In this document: positions 63,181 through 64,000 of the stretch, one piece after another
Position numbering within the stretch: position 1 is the first letter of the stretch
Layout of the letters: each line of letters begins with the position of its first letter
Source: Novosphingobium sp. FSW06-99
GTDB taxonomy: Bacteria; Pseudomonadota; Alphaproteobacteria; Sphingomonadales; Sphingomonadaceae
Length of the DNA stretch: 64,000 nucleotides
Reading direction: 5' to 3'
Assembly (NCBI RefSeq): GCF_001519065.1
Contig: NZ_KQ954257.1
Span: 62,001 to 126,000 of the forward strand
Program-made: the position numbers and the translations under genes
The notes under the pieces: generated by a model
What the model was told of the DNA's origin: nothing
Databases searched by the model: none
What the model saw: the letters and a program-made list of their open reading frames with translations, nothing else

Positions 63181-63516
63181 ATGGAACCGGCGCGTCTGCC
63201 CGCCTCGCTCGAAGTATCGGGACTCGTCCGGCGCACCCAGGCCGCCGGTGGATTTGCGATGGTGCTGCATAAAGGTGAGCCCGACGCCGGGACCATTCTG
63301 GTGGTTGCGGTCGATCGCGCAGGGTTGGGCACGTTGTATGAACGCCTGCCTGATCCTGCCGGACCGCGCCGCTGGACCGCCGTTCGCACACAACAGGCCG
63401 ACTCGCGCAGCGACTTTGACGCGTACCTCGATCGGCGCGCAACGCTTGATCGCGACGTGTGGATCGTTGAACTGACCATCGCGGATGTTGAACGGTCCAT
63501 CCTGAACCAGGGGTGA
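63181..63516 (+). CDS. DUF1491 family protein
   Basis: A 111-residue soluble protein of unknown function, family DUF1491, alphaproteobacterial. Features are LEVSGLVRRTQAAGGFAMVL, DRAGLGTLYERL and DRDVWIVELTIADVERSIL. It starts 8 bp after ptsN, so it is probably co-transcribed. Confidence 0.85.
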   Translation: MEPARLPASLEVSGLVRRTQAAGGFAMVLHKGEPDAGTILVVAVDRAGLGTLYERLPDPAGPRRWTAVRTQQADSRSDFDAYLDRRATLDRDVWIVELTIADVERSILNQG

Positions 63517-63749
63517 CTGACCGACCGAAAGGTTGACTCCACCGTTCCTGCCCATAAAGGCCAAGGCTTCCGCTGTTGCGTAGGCGGCGACGATCGGCAC
63601 CAGGCCGCATCGCGCTAGCACGCAGACGGGGGGCAGACGGCCTGGAACTTGGCAGGGGATGGGTGAAGCGTTGGCACAGGCTGCCGTCGTATTCACGAAA
63701 CCCGTGATCAAACCATGTCCCGACGCTCACCGCCGAATTTGGATAGAGT

Positions 63750-64000
63750 GTGAGTTTTTCCGTTCGTTTGGCCACGGTTTTCAGCCTGGCCGTGACCCTG
63801 AGTTTCGCGGTGTTTGGTACGTCCGGTGCCAAAGCCCACCCGCAAGACCTGCAAATGCAGGTACAAGATGCGCAAGTCCCCCAGATCGGGACGCCATCTC
63901 CGGTCTCCTCGCAGACTGCAACATCCACCGACGCCGCCCAGATTTCCGTGCAGCCGTTGCATGATGCAACGATCGATCCGGCGCTTGGCGCGGATGCAGA
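63750..64000 (+). CDS. Exported protein, 5' part only
   Basis: A reading frame open to the window end, from a GTG at 63750 (the first possible start after an in-frame TAG at 63744). The N-terminus VSFSVRLATVFSLAVTLSFA is a signal peptide, cut near AKAH. It is followed by a Gln/Pro/Thr-rich low-complexity linker (VPQIGTPSPVSSQTATSTDA). In sphingomonads a cell-wall hydrolase often starts like this, but the catalytic part is outside the window, so the identity is open. Confidence 0.6.
   Translation, partial: MSFSVRLATVFSLAVTLSFAVFGTSGAKAHPQDLQMQVQDAQVPQIGTPSPVSSQTATSTDAAQISVQPLHDATIDPALGADA

Overview
The window is a gene-dense, high-GC (roughly 65%) stretch of chromosome from an alphaproteobacterium of the order Sphingomonadales (Sphingomonas / Novosphingobium / erythrobacter-like). 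The assignment rests on the large TonB-dependent receptor, on small families typical of the class (DUF2093, DUF1491, UPF0262, DUF6489, DUF815), on the fused cysN-cysC gene, and on the hemE / ppsR-maf-aroE-coaE-dnaQ arrangement around the replication origin known from Caulobacter and Rickettsia. I see no rRNA, tRNA, CRISPR array, insertion sequence, prophage or defence island.

Layout. 1-7 kb: truncated aconitase acnA, a DMT exporter, two convergent L,D-transpeptidases, a GNAT acetyltransferase and ispG. 7-15.4 kb: a large TonB-dependent receptor ending in a clear intrinsic terminator, an M23 peptidase-DUF2093-xseA cluster carrying a palindromic extragenic repeat, purD (its start codon overlaps that of divergent xseA), and a LuxR-HTH/VOC fusion. 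15.4-22.7 kb: a galK-galT-PfkB kinase cluster, a lipoprotein, and a GH25-cdd-dcd-reductase cluster. 22.7-30 kb: UPF0262, dnaB, a LuxR regulator divergent from the sulfate-activation operon cysD-cysNC-cysQ, then rpoZ. 30-45.8 kb: mitochondrial-Suv3-like helicase, S4 protein, 7Fe ferredoxin, CarD, GIN-domain lipoprotein, Sua5, two acyl-CoA dehydrogenases, DUF815 ATPase, an aminotransferase, a sorbosone-dehydrogenase-like protein, free-Met-R-sulfoxide reductase, and an Lrp regulator divergent from an RhtA-like exporter.

45.8-63.8 kb is the origin-proximal core. DUF6489-mnmE-mnmG-rsmG-parA-parB run leftward, mostly with 4-nt overlaps, and three parS sites lie in or between them. rho, hemJ and hemE also run leftward. 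The 57.8-58.14 kb gap between hemE and ppsR holds an AT-rich tract, several DnaA-box-like 9-mers and three GANTC sites, and is very probably oriC. To its right ppsR-maf-aroE-coaE, dnaQ, hpf, ptsN and DUF1491 run rightward, so the core genes on both sides are transcribed away from the origin.

I found no clearly new multi-gene system. The points most worth a second look are the origin/parS architecture, the LuxR-HTH/VOC fusion, several perfect palindromes in divergent or promoter regions (10.36, 25.50, 44.04 and 45.82 kb), the overlapping xseA/purD start codons, long 3' antisense overlaps, and two small overlooked proteins (43.8 and 55.1 kb).
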